Assembly: GCA_035448825.1 (NCBI GenBank)
Contig: DAOTJS010000006.1
Location: forward strand, 38,430-102,429
Direction of reading: 5' to 3'
Length of the DNA stretch: 64,000 nt
From: JAGNGI01 sp035448825
GTDB taxonomy: Bacteria; Fidelibacterota; UBA2242
A program made the position numbers and the translations under genes. Under the pieces are notes generated by a model. It searched no databases, had not been told where the DNA came from, and saw only the letters and a program-made list of their open reading frames with translations. This document shows, piece after piece, positions 43,104 to 53,443 of this stretch (its first letter is position 1; every line of letters starts with the position of its first letter).

Positions 43104-45497
43104 TTAAGTGCCACTGTCATTATTTGTCCGTTTCCAGCCGGTATCTTTGTCATAACAGAATTCAAGATTGTTGTAAGGTGCATATACGATACCTGAGGGA
43201 TGTTCCTCGCCGCAATTCACATACCTGGCGGGAACCGAAATAACATAGTCATAAAAATCTTTTCGGAATTTCAGAAACTCATTATGGCGCTTTATCGGAT
43301 CAATCTCACGTCCCAAATTAATATACATTTTCCAGATCTCTTTGGCATCCACATCAAATTCAATAAATATATCCTTCAGATTATACTCTGCATCTTCAAT
43401 TAGCTTGAATGATTTATATAGGTCAGCAAACTGCATATTGACCATAAATTTCAAATTTTTCTCTGATTCATCGTCAGCAAGTTTACTTTTCAGCTTATGA
43501 TAATAAGCATCCATATTTCGTAAAAATTCTATTTCGGAAATACTATCCCGGTTACCAAGTGCCTCCCTAGTTTCAATCATGCTCAAAGCTGATTTACCAT
43601 AAATGTACTTTGAAAAAGGGGTGTTCTTATGTTTCTCATTTACAATTTCGAATATTTTAACCTTTCCTTTTTTGTCGGCGAAATTACGATTGCATCTACC
43701 ACAAACTTGATTAATGGATTCTAGAGGTGCAAAATCCCGCCAAACATTTTCTACATCTATATCTACACCGGCTTCAATCATTTGAGTAGAAATAATAATT
43801 TTTCGTTTAGCAGATTTCTCGATAGCAATAATTCGCTCCAAGCGATGTTTAGGAATAATGTTAGTCGCCAAATAGAAATATTCAGTTTGTTGATCTGGAT
43901 TATTTAATCCGTTAAATAGCTGAATTGAGGAATCAATTGTATTCATTACAAAAAGGTAAGATTCTTTAGATTCTATAATTTCTTTACGGCATTTTTCGAT
44001 GAATAAATTTAGTCCTATCTTTTGTGGGTTAAACTGAAGCTCTACTCGGTTAAGCTGTTCAAAATAATTGGCTTTATTTGGAACCAATTCTACAATCTCA
44101 TCGGGTTCGAAGATCCGTGGCTGTGTAGCTGTAATCAGGATAAAATATGTGTTGAATATTTTGGATATTTTTTGGATTGAGTCTTTAACTAGTCGCCAAT
44201 ATTTATATGGCAATGCCTGAACTTCGTCAAGCAGGATAATTGAATTTGCAATTTTATGAAATTTCTGGATCATGCGGTTCTGATTAGTGAAAATCGTATG
44301 AAATATCTGAAAAAAGGTTGTAACAATAATTTCCGATTCCCAACTTTCAATCAGAAAACGTGCTTCAGAGGCTTCGAACTCGGCTTCCGTTTCACTAACT
44401 CGATACCCAATTTCCGCCAAATGATGATGCTTCAATAATATATTTGAATTGGGATATTTAAACAATTTCTGATACACATCGAAATTCTGATCGATAATAC
44501 TGGTAAAAGGGAGCCCGTAAATAATCCTGCTTGGAATATTGCCGGATTCTTCGAGTCGCCTTCGCAAAACTAGAGCGATAGAAAGAGCTGTTAGCGTTTT
44601 TCCACTGCCGGTAGGTACATTTAAAGATAGTATTTTATTATCCAGACTGATTTCTGAAATACAGTGATGAGCATCCTCGAAAATAAAGTTACGTATTTGA
44701 TTGATTTTGGAAGCACTGTTTTTAAAGGTGTCACTTTTGTATTGTTTAACGATATCAGCGGGAATTGACAAGCGAGGTATTGCTGGGCTTATTCCAAAGA
44801 TTGCATCGTTCTTATCCGAATATAAAAGAAGTGAGAAAAGAAATTGAAAAATAAAGTAATCATCTATTTGTTTATAGCGATCTCTAAACATATTCTTTTC
44901 ATTGCGGATTAGTTCTTTTTTAAAATAATGTGACAATGACTCTGGAAAGTTTGCGCAATTAATTTGGAGAGATAGATTTTCATTGATTATATTAAAAAAA
45001 ACCTGTATTTGGGCTTTGTCAATGGCTTCCCATTGTAAATCAAGATGATCGTATGGAACATTAAGTTCATCCGCTTCGTTGCTATCCCCAAAAGGAATCG
45101 CATTGTTAATATTTCCATGATGCTTTTTGATTGATAGGTATATATAGAAAGGTATATTCTGGAGATTATCATTATTCTTGCCATTGACATACTCTTTAGC
45201 GATCCAAAAACCAAGCACAGCTGAAATGAGAGAATGACTGGTTTCCGGCTTGTTTTTCATCTCCTTTCGTTTCTGGGGATCCTCCTCAAAAAGATATGTT
45301 TGAAAATAGGTCGTTGCTTTACCAAGGTCATGGGAAAAACCCAACAACCAGATGAGTTTTTCCCAGTACTCCAATGGCATATAATTGGAAAGATTACTTG
45401 AAATCAATCTGAAGGTTGACAAGCAGCTTTGAGCCACATTTTGCAGATGGATTAATAGAAGTTTATCGGGATGAGAATATAAACTAGAAAAAGACAA
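43104..45497 (-). CDS. cas3: Cas3 nuclease-helicase, type I-B
   Basis: A 797-residue fused HD nuclease and superfamily 2 helicase that degrades DNA recruited by Cascade. The HD domain has YSHPDKLLLIHL (8-18) and FSHDLGKA (HD at 56-57), plus KKHHGN further on. Helicase motifs are NVPTGSGKTLTAL (Walker A at 295-301), ILLDEVQALP (DEVQ in place of DEAH, at 423-426), ITATQPR, STQMIEAGVDIDVENVWRDF and NQVCGRCNR. All appear intact. Translation probably starts at a TTG overlapping the cas5 stop by 14 bases, since the SHPDKLL motif follows at once. Confidence 0.95.
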   Translation of the reverse strand: MSFSSLYSHPDKLLLIHLQNVAQSCLSTFRLISSNLSNYMPLEYWEKLIWLLGFSHDLGKATTYFQTYLFEEDPQKRKEMKNKPETSHSLISAVLGFWIAKEYVNGKNNDNLQNIPFYIYLSIKKHHGNINNAIPFGDSNEADELNVPYDHLDLQWEAIDKAQIQVFFNIINENLSLQINCANFPESLSHYFKKELIRNEKNMFRDRYKQIDDYFIFQFLFSLLLYSDKNDAIFGISPAIPRLSIPADIVKQYKSDTFKNSASKINQIRNFIFEDAHHCISEISLDNKILSLNVPTGSGKTLTALSIALVLRRRLEESGNIPSRIIYGLPFTSIIDQNFDVYQKLFKYPNSNILLKHHHLAEIGYRVSETEAEFEASEARFLIESWESEIIVTTFFQIFHTIFTNQNRMIQKFHKIANSIILLDEVQALPYKYWRLVKDSIQKISKIFNTYFILITATQPRIFEPDEIVELVPNKANYFEQLNRVELQFNPQKIGLNLFIEKCRKEIIESKESYLFVMNTIDSSIQLFNGLNNPDQQTEYFYLATNIIPKHRLERIIAIEKSAKRKIIISTQMIEAGVDIDVENVWRDFAPLESINQVCGRCNRNFADKKGKVKIFEIVNEKHKNTPFSKYIYGKSALSMIETREALGNRDSISEIEFLRNMDAYYHKLKSKLADDESEKNLKFMVNMQFADLYKSFKLIEDAEYNLKDIFIEFDVDAKEIWKMYINLGREIDPIKRHNEFLKFRKDFYDYVISVPARYVNCGEEHPSGIVYAPYNNLEFCYDKDTGWKRTNNDSGT

Positions 45498-46194
45498 TTA
45501 TTTCTCCCTGTTCGGTTTCCCAATATCGTTTCAGTTTACATCCAATCGGTTTCCCGTTTCGCTCAAATAGAATATCTTCCCGTTTATTCACAATTCGGTC
45601 GCTTTGCATAAGGATTGGGTAATTGATTTTGAATATTTCCCTGTTTCCCTCAAAAGAGATCGACATTTTGTCATTAAGATAAGATTCCGGTAGGACTGAC
45701 TGAAGATTAATTTCCTGAGAAGATGTCGCCGGTTTAATTTTAGTCTCGCTGACATACTCAAAATTAGCCAGCAATTCACTCAACCCCAGACAGACCGAAT
45801 ACACCGACTGATGCTTTTGCAGATTGACATTCAGATGTTCATATATCAAAGAATCGTTATGGCTGAAATAGATTAGGTAAGCTGGGTCTTTCAAAAATTC
45901 AGTCCGAATTTGAGTACGGTTTTTGATTCTCCAAAAGTGTTGTTTTGTATCAATCAGGTTTTCAGTCCAACGCACTTTCTTGATCGGATTGATTATTTTA
46001 ACAGCCAGTTTAAAATCAGCGGGATTCTGAAAATAATCCAGGTATTCGGATTTATCCAGCCCGATTATTGCGGAAATGATACCGAATAAGGTTGGCGGTG
46101 GCGGAAATTCAAAGGTTAATGGAGAGGTCGTCGTATAAAACTTCTTGAAATGGGCATAATCTCCCCAAAGTTTAAAGATGATGATCTTATTCAT
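45484..46194 (-). CDS. cas5: Cas5, type I-B Cascade subunit
   Basis: A 236-residue RAMP that binds the crRNA 5' handle. The ATG at 46194 is preceded by GGAGGA; the GTG at 46206 used by the longest frame lies in the ribosome site. Signatures: IIFKLWGDYAHFKKFYTTTS and TFEFPPPPTLFGIISAIIGL, the Cas5 hallmark. The gene follows cas7 and overlaps cas3. Confidence 0.93.
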   Translation of the reverse strand: MNKIIIFKLWGDYAHFKKFYTTTSPLTFEFPPPPTLFGIISAIIGLDKSEYLDYFQNPADFKLAVKIINPIKKVRWTENLIDTKQHFWRIKNRTQIRTEFLKDPAYLIYFSHNDSLIYEHLNVNLQKHQSVYSVCLGLSELLANFEYVSETKIKPATSSQEINLQSVLPESYLNDKMSISFEGNREIFKINYPILMQSDRIVNKREDILFERNGKPIGCKLKRYWETEQGEIIVFF

Positions 46195-46205
46195 ATCTTC
46201 CTCCA

Positions 46206-47195
46206 CTACAGGGAGATTTTTTTAAACATATCCAACATATCCAGTTTAATTTCCTTTTCATCACGAATAAATGACATTCGCTCATCAACAGTGTATTCGA
46301 TATTTTCGATTTTATCTTTATGTTTATTAATTTGATCAATCAATTGCGAAATATCTATCTGGTAATCCTCTGGTTTGCGCAGCTGTTCCGATCGCATATT
46401 ATCTTTGGATTTGAGGGTAATCAGATTGTCGAGATCACCAATGAAAAAGTCCGGTTGTTTGTAGTTGACGACTAACAACAGGCGCGGCATTTGACCAAAC
46501 TTTGAACGGGAAATAAGTCCCTTGGTACCATTCCAGATTGCTTCTTTGAGGAGTTTCACATCATCGTTTTTAAGAAGTGTATGCTTGGCAGCATTCTCAT
46601 TAATAATTCCATAAAAAGCAATTAGCGAATAAGGTAAAATATCTTCTTCTCTGAAAGTTTTTTTTGTTGATTTTTCACCACTGGCGAAAGCTCCCGTTCC
46701 CTTAATATGGATCATCTTTACAGAATGGAGTGATTTTCCCATTTTAAATTGAACAGGTCCCGTAAAAGTTATGGAGTTACCCTTACCCTCAATTTCGGTT
46801 CCAACCGCTTCTTCACTATCTTCTTGTTCTTCTCGTCCTTCTTTTTTCTTCTTTTTTTCTAATGGAATTGTTGCTCCAAATAATCGTACATCAATACACG
46901 ATGATAACACTGAATTAGCAATTTCTTTCTTGTTTTTACCGAAATCTTTTGCTCTTGTTTTGGCATCCTGAATAGTACCATCTTCTTTTTCAATCTCACG
47001 GACAAAAATTTCCTTTTCTTTTACTTCGTGTAAATAATCGCGGATTGTTCTTTTTAAACGGACATCAGTGACGATATTTATTCCGGTTTCCTCATCAATT
47101 CTGGGTTTGTTTTCGTCATTGGGATCGCCATTAGGATTAGCATTCTGAATGTCATACAAGAAAAGAATTTCACTGCGATTTTTAATTTCGCTCAT
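46206..47195 (-). CDS. cas7: Cas7 (Csh2-type), type I-B Cascade backbone
   Basis: A 329-residue Csh2-type protein. The N-terminus is diagnostic: EILFLYDIQNANPNGDPNDE, then PRIDEETG and NIVTDVRLKRTIRDYL. SCIDVRLFGATIPLEKKKKK is followed by a lysine/glutamate-rich loop (about 115-137) that looks disordered, then the ITFTGPVQFKMGKSLH motif. Start ATG with GGAGGT; overlaps the cas8 end by 14 bases. Confidence 0.95.
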   Translation of the reverse strand: MSEIKNRSEILFLYDIQNANPNGDPNDENKPRIDEETGINIVTDVRLKRTIRDYLHEVKEKEIFVREIEKEDGTIQDAKTRAKDFGKNKKEIANSVLSSCIDVRLFGATIPLEKKKKKEGREEQEDSEEAVGTEIEGKGNSITFTGPVQFKMGKSLHSVKMIHIKGTGAFASGEKSTKKTFREEDILPYSLIAFYGIINENAAKHTLLKNDDVKLLKEAIWNGTKGLISRSKFGQMPRLLLVVNYKQPDFFIGDLDNLITLKSKDNMRSEQLRKPEDYQIDISQLIDQINKHKDKIENIEYTVDERMSFIRDEKEIKLDMLDMFKKISL

Positions 47196-49164
47196 TTTCT
47201 ACCTCCATGGTTTTTTGTTCTTCTGATTTTATTTTAAAGTATTTAGATAAGCTCATACCCAGCACAAAGATGTAATTCATTTCATCGATTGGTAGATTCC
47301 AGTGCCGGAAATCACCAGCGAATATCAGGTATTTGGAGATTAACTGCTCTAAAGAGATATAATAGTTGGCATTATATTGCTCTAGTTTTTCGATTATTTC
47401 TGGAAGTAAAGTAGTTATATCTCTTCCATCCATTTTTAATCCTTTTAACTTACTGCGGAATGGTGTAGCATTCCTTACTTCTGGTGATTTTTGAATATTT
47501 AAAAGGAATTGTGTTAGAACGCCGATCAAGAAAATACTTCGATGGGCGTCTGTTGAAAAAAACTCTTTGAAATTATCGAAGAATAATTCCACTTTTTTTT
47601 CGAATTCTTCTTTTGACGCAATCTCAAATGAGTCATAGAATTGCCTGTTCATTGATTCCTCCTTATGTTTAAATCTGAATAGGTTAAGTTCATTGAGAAA
47701 AAGAATTAACATGAAATTTGTTAATACAATAGTCTGTAAATGATATTGAGTAACCTTAAATCTTTTCCAAGGTAAGTTGTTGAAATATAAAGCTTCATCA
47801 AGAGCAATTGACCGATCTTGATTAATAAAAATAATCCTAATTGATTTAATGGTTTTTTGTAAAATATATTGATAATCAATCCTGATATCATAAAAAATTG
47901 ATTCAATACATTGTAAATAGGACTTATACTCGCCAACCAATTTTTGATTCTTGTAATGATATGGAAACAAATTATTTAATATACCAAAATCAAATTTATA
48001 AAGGATTTTTCCCTCTCTCGATTTCTCGTATTTAAAAATAAAAAGATCATCCACATATTTTTTTATTCTAAATAGTTTATTAATTCTAGAAGGCAACACA
48101 TCTTCAATAAGAGCAAGAATTCTGAAAACATCTTTCTGTGGTTTTTCAAAGAATAATAGACTGAATGTTACATTGTTTTGTACATCTTGAAGAATTTCGA
48201 ATACTTCATCTTCAGCATTGGTAATCCTGGCTCTATTCGCATCCGTGATTCCGGGCGAGTGTTTAAAATCAAAAATTTTCTTAAGGACTTCACCCCGGGC
48301 ACTTTCGGTTGTCGTCTTCGGAATTAGGTAATAGACAAGACCATAAAAATTAAAGCGTAGTTTATTATCAAGGACTTTAGTACCCATCTCAACATCCAAA
48401 GCACAGTCAAGACAAATTGGATAATTTTTCCAGCTTTTACTTGGATCAAAACCTCCAGTTACCATTCCCGGTTTATCTACATTATAAAACTTCAAAGAGG
48501 TAAAAAACCCATATACTTCAGGCTTTTTGTCCTGGCAGATCGCACATACTTGATTTTCACCAAACGAATAGTTGCCCGATGTCTTGGAATATTTATAATC
48601 CAACGCGCTTTCTTCAGTAATAAATCGAGAGAAGAAGTCGAAATCACCAATAAATTTCATAATACCATTATCAATAAATGCAATGGAAAGAACAATCCCA
48701 CCTTTTGTAATCTGATTAGATTTTTCATTAAGATCATTAAGGATTAAGTTAGATTTTTGCTCAATTTCATCATAAATGGATTTAATAAATGCTTTCTGTT
48801 GGTCGGATAGGAATTCTTTATCTTTATTATCATTAAGCCAGGCTACTATTTTTTGAGAAAATGTTCCCGAAAGGCTTTTTGCGACTTTGCATGTTGGTGT
48901 TTTATCTGTTCCCCGAGATGAACCGCGTTTATATAATAATTTTGATTTCAAACTTTTACTATTTTCACGGTAAACTATTTGGTTATAAATCCAATTTATT
49001 TTTTCATTATTATCTCTTTCCCTTTCACTTTTAAACTCTATTAGTAAAAGATGGGGATAATTTTTCTCGTCATAAGAATCTTCCAACCATACGTCGAAAT
49101 TTGAACTAATGTCTGGATTATGTTTTTTTTCATACTTTCCTATCTCTGCAATTGCATTTATCAT
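47182..49164 (-). CDS. cas8b: Cas8b (Csh1-type) large subunit, type I-B
   Basis: A 660-residue large subunit that recognises the PAM and target. The start at 49164 has AGGAGG. A zinc-finger-like pair, NQVCAICQDKKPEVYG and YPICLDCALDVEMG, lies at about 203-250, as is common in Cas8b/Csh1. KFYNVDKPGMVTGGFDPSKS between them is a family phrase. The C-terminal part is helical, as expected. Position between cas6 and cas7 supports the call; Cas8 proteins are too diverse for finer typing by eye. Confidence 0.88.
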   Translation of the reverse strand: MINAIAEIGKYEKKHNPDISSNFDVWLEDSYDEKNYPHLLLIEFKSERERDNNEKINWIYNQIVYRENSKSLKSKLLYKRGSSRGTDKTPTCKVAKSLSGTFSQKIVAWLNDNKDKEFLSDQQKAFIKSIYDEIEQKSNLILNDLNEKSNQITKGGIVLSIAFIDNGIMKFIGDFDFFSRFITEESALDYKYSKTSGNYSFGENQVCAICQDKKPEVYGFFTSLKFYNVDKPGMVTGGFDPSKSWKNYPICLDCALDVEMGTKVLDNKLRFNFYGLVYYLIPKTTTESARGEVLKKIFDFKHSPGITDANRARITNAEDEVFEILQDVQNNVTFSLLFFEKPQKDVFRILALIEDVLPSRINKLFRIKKYVDDLFIFKYEKSREGKILYKFDFGILNNLFPYHYKNQKLVGEYKSYLQCIESIFYDIRIDYQYILQKTIKSIRIIFINQDRSIALDEALYFNNLPWKRFKVTQYHLQTIVLTNFMLILFLNELNLFRFKHKEESMNRQFYDSFEIASKEEFEKKVELFFDNFKEFFSTDAHRSIFLIGVLTQFLLNIQKSPEVRNATPFRSKLKGLKMDGRDITTLLPEIIEKLEQYNANYYISLEQLISKYLIFAGDFRHWNLPIDEMNYIFVLGMSLSKYFKIKSEEQKTMEVENERN

Positions 49165-49353
49165 TTAAGCCTCCTAATCGTGGCTACACATTCACCGATG
49201 ATTTTTACTTTAGTTAACATATTGCCTCCTGTGTTCCACGAATGAATTTGTGGGTTAACTCATAGATTTTAGATATGTGCCTTATTACCCGCAACTGAAT
49301 TTCCCGATGGATCAGAACAAACTTTGGATTGAATTCAAAGATTGATTCGAATA

Positions 49354-50031
49354 TCATCTTGATACCCTTTTTAGTGTGCCGAATCCCCGGGCGACCTGTT
49401 TACCAATGCCGAGATAATCAGGCAAGAGAAAGTTCATCGTAAATTCTCCGGTGAAACAGACCATACGAATATTTTTAAAGTTCATTGGATGGGGTTTGAA
49501 ATAGCCGTCAACTTTAACACTTTCAATATCAGGAATACTATAATGGAAACCTTTAGAAACAGTTTTCAAATTCTCACGTAGTAAGTGCCGCAAGAACTGT
49601 TGTTTTTCAATTTTATCAAGAGTTTTAAAGGTTTCGTAATTTTCTTCTTTAAGCGCCATCCAGGGAGAGGTGAATTGATAATCATAAAAAGAATCAGTCT
49701 GGCCAAAATCATCTTCTCGTATTTGAATACTCTTTTCCCAGATTTTGGCTTTTTCACCAGCAATCACAAGTTCATCTACATCTTGAAATACTTCCTTTAG
49801 AATGTCAAATCCTTCGGATAAACCGATTAGAGTTGGAATGCGGTTGAGCACTTTGAATTGGATTGAGGGGTAGCCATACTTAAAGCGACCGTCAGCCAGA
49901 TGATTATGGATTAGATCGCATTTCGGGTAACGGTTAGCGAAAAAGCCGCGCAGTTTAGGAATATCGAAATTATTCATCGGATTATTGGGGAACTGAACCT
50001 GGATAATTTTTACTATGATTGTCCTACTCAT
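49354..50031 (-). CDS. cas6: Cas6 crRNA-processing endonuclease
   Basis: A 225-residue Cas6. It has KLRGFFANRYPKCDLIHNHL and FKYGYPSIQFKVLN near the N-terminus, and the C-terminal glycine-rich loop YLGIGKQVARGFGTLKRV. The histidine in LIHNHLADG is a candidate general base. It is the only Cas6 in the locus, so it should process crRNAs for both the I-B and the type III-like complexes. It is the first gene of the cas run; a 189-base gap separates it from cas8b. Confidence 0.92.
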   Translation of the reverse strand: MSRTIIVKIIQVQFPNNPMNNFDIPKLRGFFANRYPKCDLIHNHLADGRFKYGYPSIQFKVLNRIPTLIGLSEGFDILKEVFQDVDELVIAGEKAKIWEKSIQIREDDFGQTDSFYDYQFTSPWMALKEENYETFKTLDKIEKQQFLRHLLRENLKTVSKGFHYSIPDIESVKVDGYFKPHPMNFKNIRMVCFTGEFTMNFLLPDYLGIGKQVARGFGTLKRVSR

Positions 50032-50470
50032 CCGTCTTGATACACTTTCTTCATTTAGTTCATTTTATAATAGCCGTTAACCATCTGGACCTCGATTTTA
50101 CCAATCAAAAATCTGGGAAAGCATGAATATTAAACGTCTTCGGGAATAGGTCGTTGAAAACTTTGCCTAAACTTCTAATATTGCCGGCTTACAAAACCAA
50201 TTTCAAATTTTAGCAGATCAAATACTTCTCTATTCATACCAAACTTCCAAACCGTTACAATTTAAAAATTAATTTTAGAAAATCAAGCTAATTTTCCCGC
50301 ATTCGACCAATTCTATAATCATTTCAGATTGGTGCATTACTCGAATTTAATTGAGTTATTTTTCGAATCGAATAGATAATCAGATTTATTATTTTCTGAT
50401 TATTTTTCGCAGGTTGATGTTGAAGGCGCTGGCAGGCGCATCGTCCGATACTGATAAAACCAATTTGGCT
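50032..50470. other. AT-rich intergenic region upstream of the cas operon
   Basis: About 440 bases with no gene recognised. It should hold the cas promoter (minus strand; a TATTATAAAATG stretch lies about 55 bases before cas6), but no clear -35 partner was found. A word ACAAAACCAATTTCAAATTTT near 50196 partly resembles the hairpin arm at 50456-50498. Confidence 0.4.
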
Positions 50471-50677
50471 CTACTTCGTTTCGCTGAAAATTGGTTTTGC
50501 GGAATTATAAATAATTAGATCGAGATCGCCGTCGTTGTCGTAATCGCCCCAGGCAGCAGATCCGTAATATGCTCCGGTGAGGCTAATTGTGGTTTGGTCG
50601 GTAAACTATCCGGCGAATGATCGAATCGCCAGACTCAATAGGAGAAGTACTGACGAATAAATATTTCTGGTGAACAT
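50471..50677 (-). pseudogene. broken FG-GAP/VCBS secreted protein gene
   Basis: From the ATG at 50677 (with GGGAGG) the frame gives a signal peptide MFTRNIYSSVLLLLSLAIRS, then FAG, an in-frame TAG, and on the far side FTDQTTISLTGAYYGSAAWG and DYDNDGDLDLIIYNSAKPIF. DYDNDGDLDL is the calcium-binding FG-GAP loop. Coding stops at a TAG at 50471-50473, inside an 11-base inverted repeat (50456-50466 and 50488-50498, AAAACCAATTT and complement). Both a nonsense mutation and a truncation are therefore present. Confidence 0.75.
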
Positions 50678-50851
50678 TTTATCCTCCCGTGGTAAGAAAT
50701 ATTTTGTTTGGAGATTAAAATTTGCTGGAACCAATCATAGACTAAAAAATCATCCATTATATGCAACAGTCAGAAGAACCTAATCACACCATCAATCTTT
50801 ACATCAAACTATTTATGTATTAGTTTGAAAAACTCTATTTAGCAAATGGAA

Positions 50852-50873
50852 TTGCCTGGTAGCCGACAGGCAA
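50852..50873. repeat. small hairpin related to the CRISPR-repeat insert
   Basis: TTGCCTG and CAGGCAA flank an 8-base loop GTAGCCGA. The core GCCGACAGGCA is also found in the 40-bp element inside the CRISPR repeats. It lies 75 bases downstream of the TonB receptor stop, and could be a related element or its terminator (a TTTTTT does not follow). Confidence 0.4.
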
Positions 50874-50947
50874 GATAGGTTTGCAATACTTGATTTTTTC
50901 AGACGATAAAAAATTCCCGAAATAACTGACTTGCCGATGGTATCCAA

Positions 50948-53443
50948 TTACATTTCTTCAATATCTTGATATCCGTTTTCTTCGTCAGTTTTTCTTTTAC
51001 GCTCTTTGATTCCCTCATTGATTTTATAGGAAATACCAAAGAAAATCACCTGACTTTCCGGATGCCGTAGTGAAGTAGTTTTAAAATTCTCACCGTAAAT
51101 AGTTTGCCCATGTTTTTGTGTCTTGAAAATATCACTTACTCTTATAAAAGCTGACATTTTTCCATCCATAAAATTATGTTTGGCGCCGAGGTTGACGAAA
51201 TAATTTTCCTGCGTGCGCCCCTGACCAGGTCCGTGAAAACCGCGCCCGCCGCCTGAAACGCCAACCGTCGGTGAAAAATAAAATAGCATAATCTGCAATT
51301 CGGTATTCTTCCCAAGATTGAAAAATGAATTTACCCGGGCGTTCCAGCTATGACTTTCGTTAGCGTCAGCAATTGAAATCCCGGTGCCATAAAGACGGTT
51401 GTTAAAATAGCTGATGTCGGAATTGATCCTCCACCAGGGTGTAAATTTATGACTGATGACACTCTCGAGACCATAAGAGACGCCGTTATTGAGATTTTGA
51501 AAAGTAGTAAAGGTAATGCCGTCATTCTGTAATTCCGTAATGCGCGTTATCATTCCATTCACCTGGCGATAAAATAGCGAGGTGCTGACCGAGGTTTTAC
51601 GATTTGTGAAAGAATGTTCCAGCTCGGCGACGTCTATATACTCCGGTTTGAGTTTGGGATTACCGGAAGAAAGGTTATATGGATCGGAATAATCTATGAA
51701 AGGAGAGACGTGCCAGGAATGCGGTCGGTGAACCCGGCGACTGTAACTAACCTGCAAGCCTTGATTTTCCGTCAAGGCGTAGCGAAAATGAATGGTTGGA
51801 AACATACTAAAGTAGCTTTTTTGGAAAGACGAATCAATCGTCACCAGGTTATTATTGGTATTGAATTGCTCGACTCTCAATCCCAACTGGGATTGTAAAC
51901 GACCCAGTTCTCGTGAGTAAATCCCATAAAAGGCGTGAACATTTTCATCGTAGATGAAATGGTTGGAAGCCAATCTATCCAGAAGCCAATCAGCCGTTGG
52001 ATAGTCATAATTAAAGCGTCGGTAATCCGAATCGTTATGCCGGAAAGTACCTCGGTAACCCGCCTCGATCCGTCGGTGTTCCCCTATTGGATGAATATAA
52101 TCGGTTCGGGCAGTTATGACCCGATTAGCATCGTCCGAGAAAGTATTTTCCAGCTCTGGCAGAACAGGAGTAAGACTATCGGGCAGAATAGCTTGCTGGG
52201 TAATAGATTGATCGTAATTCCGCGAAAATGTCGAGTAAAATAAATCAATTGTCCATTCTCTCTGAGGTTGAGGGAAAGTTTTTTTATAATATAAACCGTA
52301 TTCCTGGCCATGATTATCTGTGTTGCCTTTGGACAGACGGGTGAAATGGTTATTTTCTACATTGTTAAAATCAGTGTTGAGATAATCAGTGTTATTTTGG
52401 TTAGAGAACGATCGCAGGTTGTATAGCATCGAGAGTGAAATAGTATTAAAGTCATTAATGAAATAATCGCCACCCAGTTTGATGTTGTGAAATCTATTGC
52501 GATTTTCGGAATCCTGGTATTGATTTAAGTAAAAAGTAGAGTCGTTTCTGGTTGACTCTCGAATAATTTCGGCATTTCCGATTCTATGCCCCAACCGAGT
52601 GTCATAATTAGCAAATAAATTAAGTTTATTATAGCGGTAATTCAGATTAACGGAACCATTGTATTTGCCGCCGGTGCCGGCATTTACCAGTAACATCCCG
52701 TTATAACCGGGCGAACGTTTTCTCTTGAGAACGATGTTGATAATTCCGGACATACCTTCCGGATCATAGCGTGCCGATGGATTGGTAATGACTTCAACTC
52801 GCTCGATCATACTGGCCGGAATTTCGTCTAAGCTGATAATTTGTGACGGGCGACCATCAACCAATAAAGTAACACTTGCGGAGCCACGCAGACTTACATT
52901 ACCATCAATATCAACCGTTACCGACGGAATAGTTTGCATAATATCTATAGCGGTACCGCCGACAGTCGCAATGCTGTTATCAATCGTGATAATCTTCTTA
53001 TCGAGATTATACTCGAGGGCTTTTTTCTCACCTGTCACGGTAACTGACGATAAGTCTATCGCAGTCGGTTCGAGATAAACCGTTCCTATAACTACCTCTG
53101 ATTTCTGCGGCGTAATCACAATATTATTAATGACAGCTGTTTTGTACCCGATAAAACTAACTTTGGCAAAGTAACGACCGAATGGTATTTTATCCAGTAT
53201 AAAAATTCCATCCTCGTTGGTGATTGTGCCAGTTACAATGCTGGAATCACGGAGATTATGCAAGGTAATCGCCGCATATTCAATCGGCTTATCCGTATTT
53301 TTAATTAAAACCGTGCCGGAGAGTCTGCCAGATGTCGGTCGAGGAGCAACCGCCGGTGGTTGAGCTATTAGGTTAGTACTAATAATCAAAACTACTAGAA
53401 GCGGAAGAATTACCACTTGTACTTTAACATTTCTTAAGATCAT
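50948..53443 (-). CDS. TonB-dependent receptor with carboxypeptidase-like domain
   Basis: An 831-residue outer-membrane receptor. After a signal peptide (to about residue 28) come a CarboxypepD_reg-like domain (SGTVLIKNTDKPIEYAAITL; FGRYFAKVSFIGYKTAVI), a plug domain (GTAIDIMQTIPSVTVDIDGN; DEIPASMIERVEVITNPSAR; YDPEGMSGIINIVLKRK) and a long barrel of the OMP_b-brl_3 type. GGGRGFHGPGQGR near residue 740 is a glycine-rich surface loop. The ligand is unknown; no transporter genes adjoin it. Confidence 0.92.
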   Translation of the reverse strand: MILRNVKVQVVILPLLVVLIISTNLIAQPPAVAPRPTSGRLSGTVLIKNTDKPIEYAAITLHNLRDSSIVTGTITNEDGIFILDKIPFGRYFAKVSFIGYKTAVINNIVITPQKSEVVIGTVYLEPTAIDLSSVTVTGEKKALEYNLDKKIITIDNSIATVGGTAIDIMQTIPSVTVDIDGNVSLRGSASVTLLVDGRPSQIISLDEIPASMIERVEVITNPSARYDPEGMSGIINIVLKRKRSPGYNGMLLVNAGTGGKYNGSVNLNYRYNKLNLFANYDTRLGHRIGNAEIIRESTRNDSTFYLNQYQDSENRNRFHNIKLGGDYFINDFNTISLSMLYNLRSFSNQNNTDYLNTDFNNVENNHFTRLSKGNTDNHGQEYGLYYKKTFPQPQREWTIDLFYSTFSRNYDQSITQQAILPDSLTPVLPELENTFSDDANRVITARTDYIHPIGEHRRIEAGYRGTFRHNDSDYRRFNYDYPTADWLLDRLASNHFIYDENVHAFYGIYSRELGRLQSQLGLRVEQFNTNNNLVTIDSSFQKSYFSMFPTIHFRYALTENQGLQVSYSRRVHRPHSWHVSPFIDYSDPYNLSSGNPKLKPEYIDVAELEHSFTNRKTSVSTSLFYRQVNGMITRITELQNDGITFTTFQNLNNGVSYGLESVISHKFTPWWRINSDISYFNNRLYGTGISIADANESHSWNARVNSFFNLGKNTELQIMLFYFSPTVGVSGGGRGFHGPGQGRTQENYFVNLGAKHNFMDGKMSAFIRVSDIFKTQKHGQTIYGENFKTTSLRHPESQVIFFGISYKINEGIKERKRKTDEENGYQDIEEM

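Noticed and set aside
42749..43183. 144-codon minus-strand frame over the gap between cas3 and the coiled-coil gene
   Set aside because: It overlaps the cas3 end in another frame, runs through palindromic repeats and shows no family resemblance.
36994..50031. CARF-domain effector or ring nuclease expected with a type III system
   Set aside because: None was found among the genes of the locus, in agreement with the missing GGDD motif.
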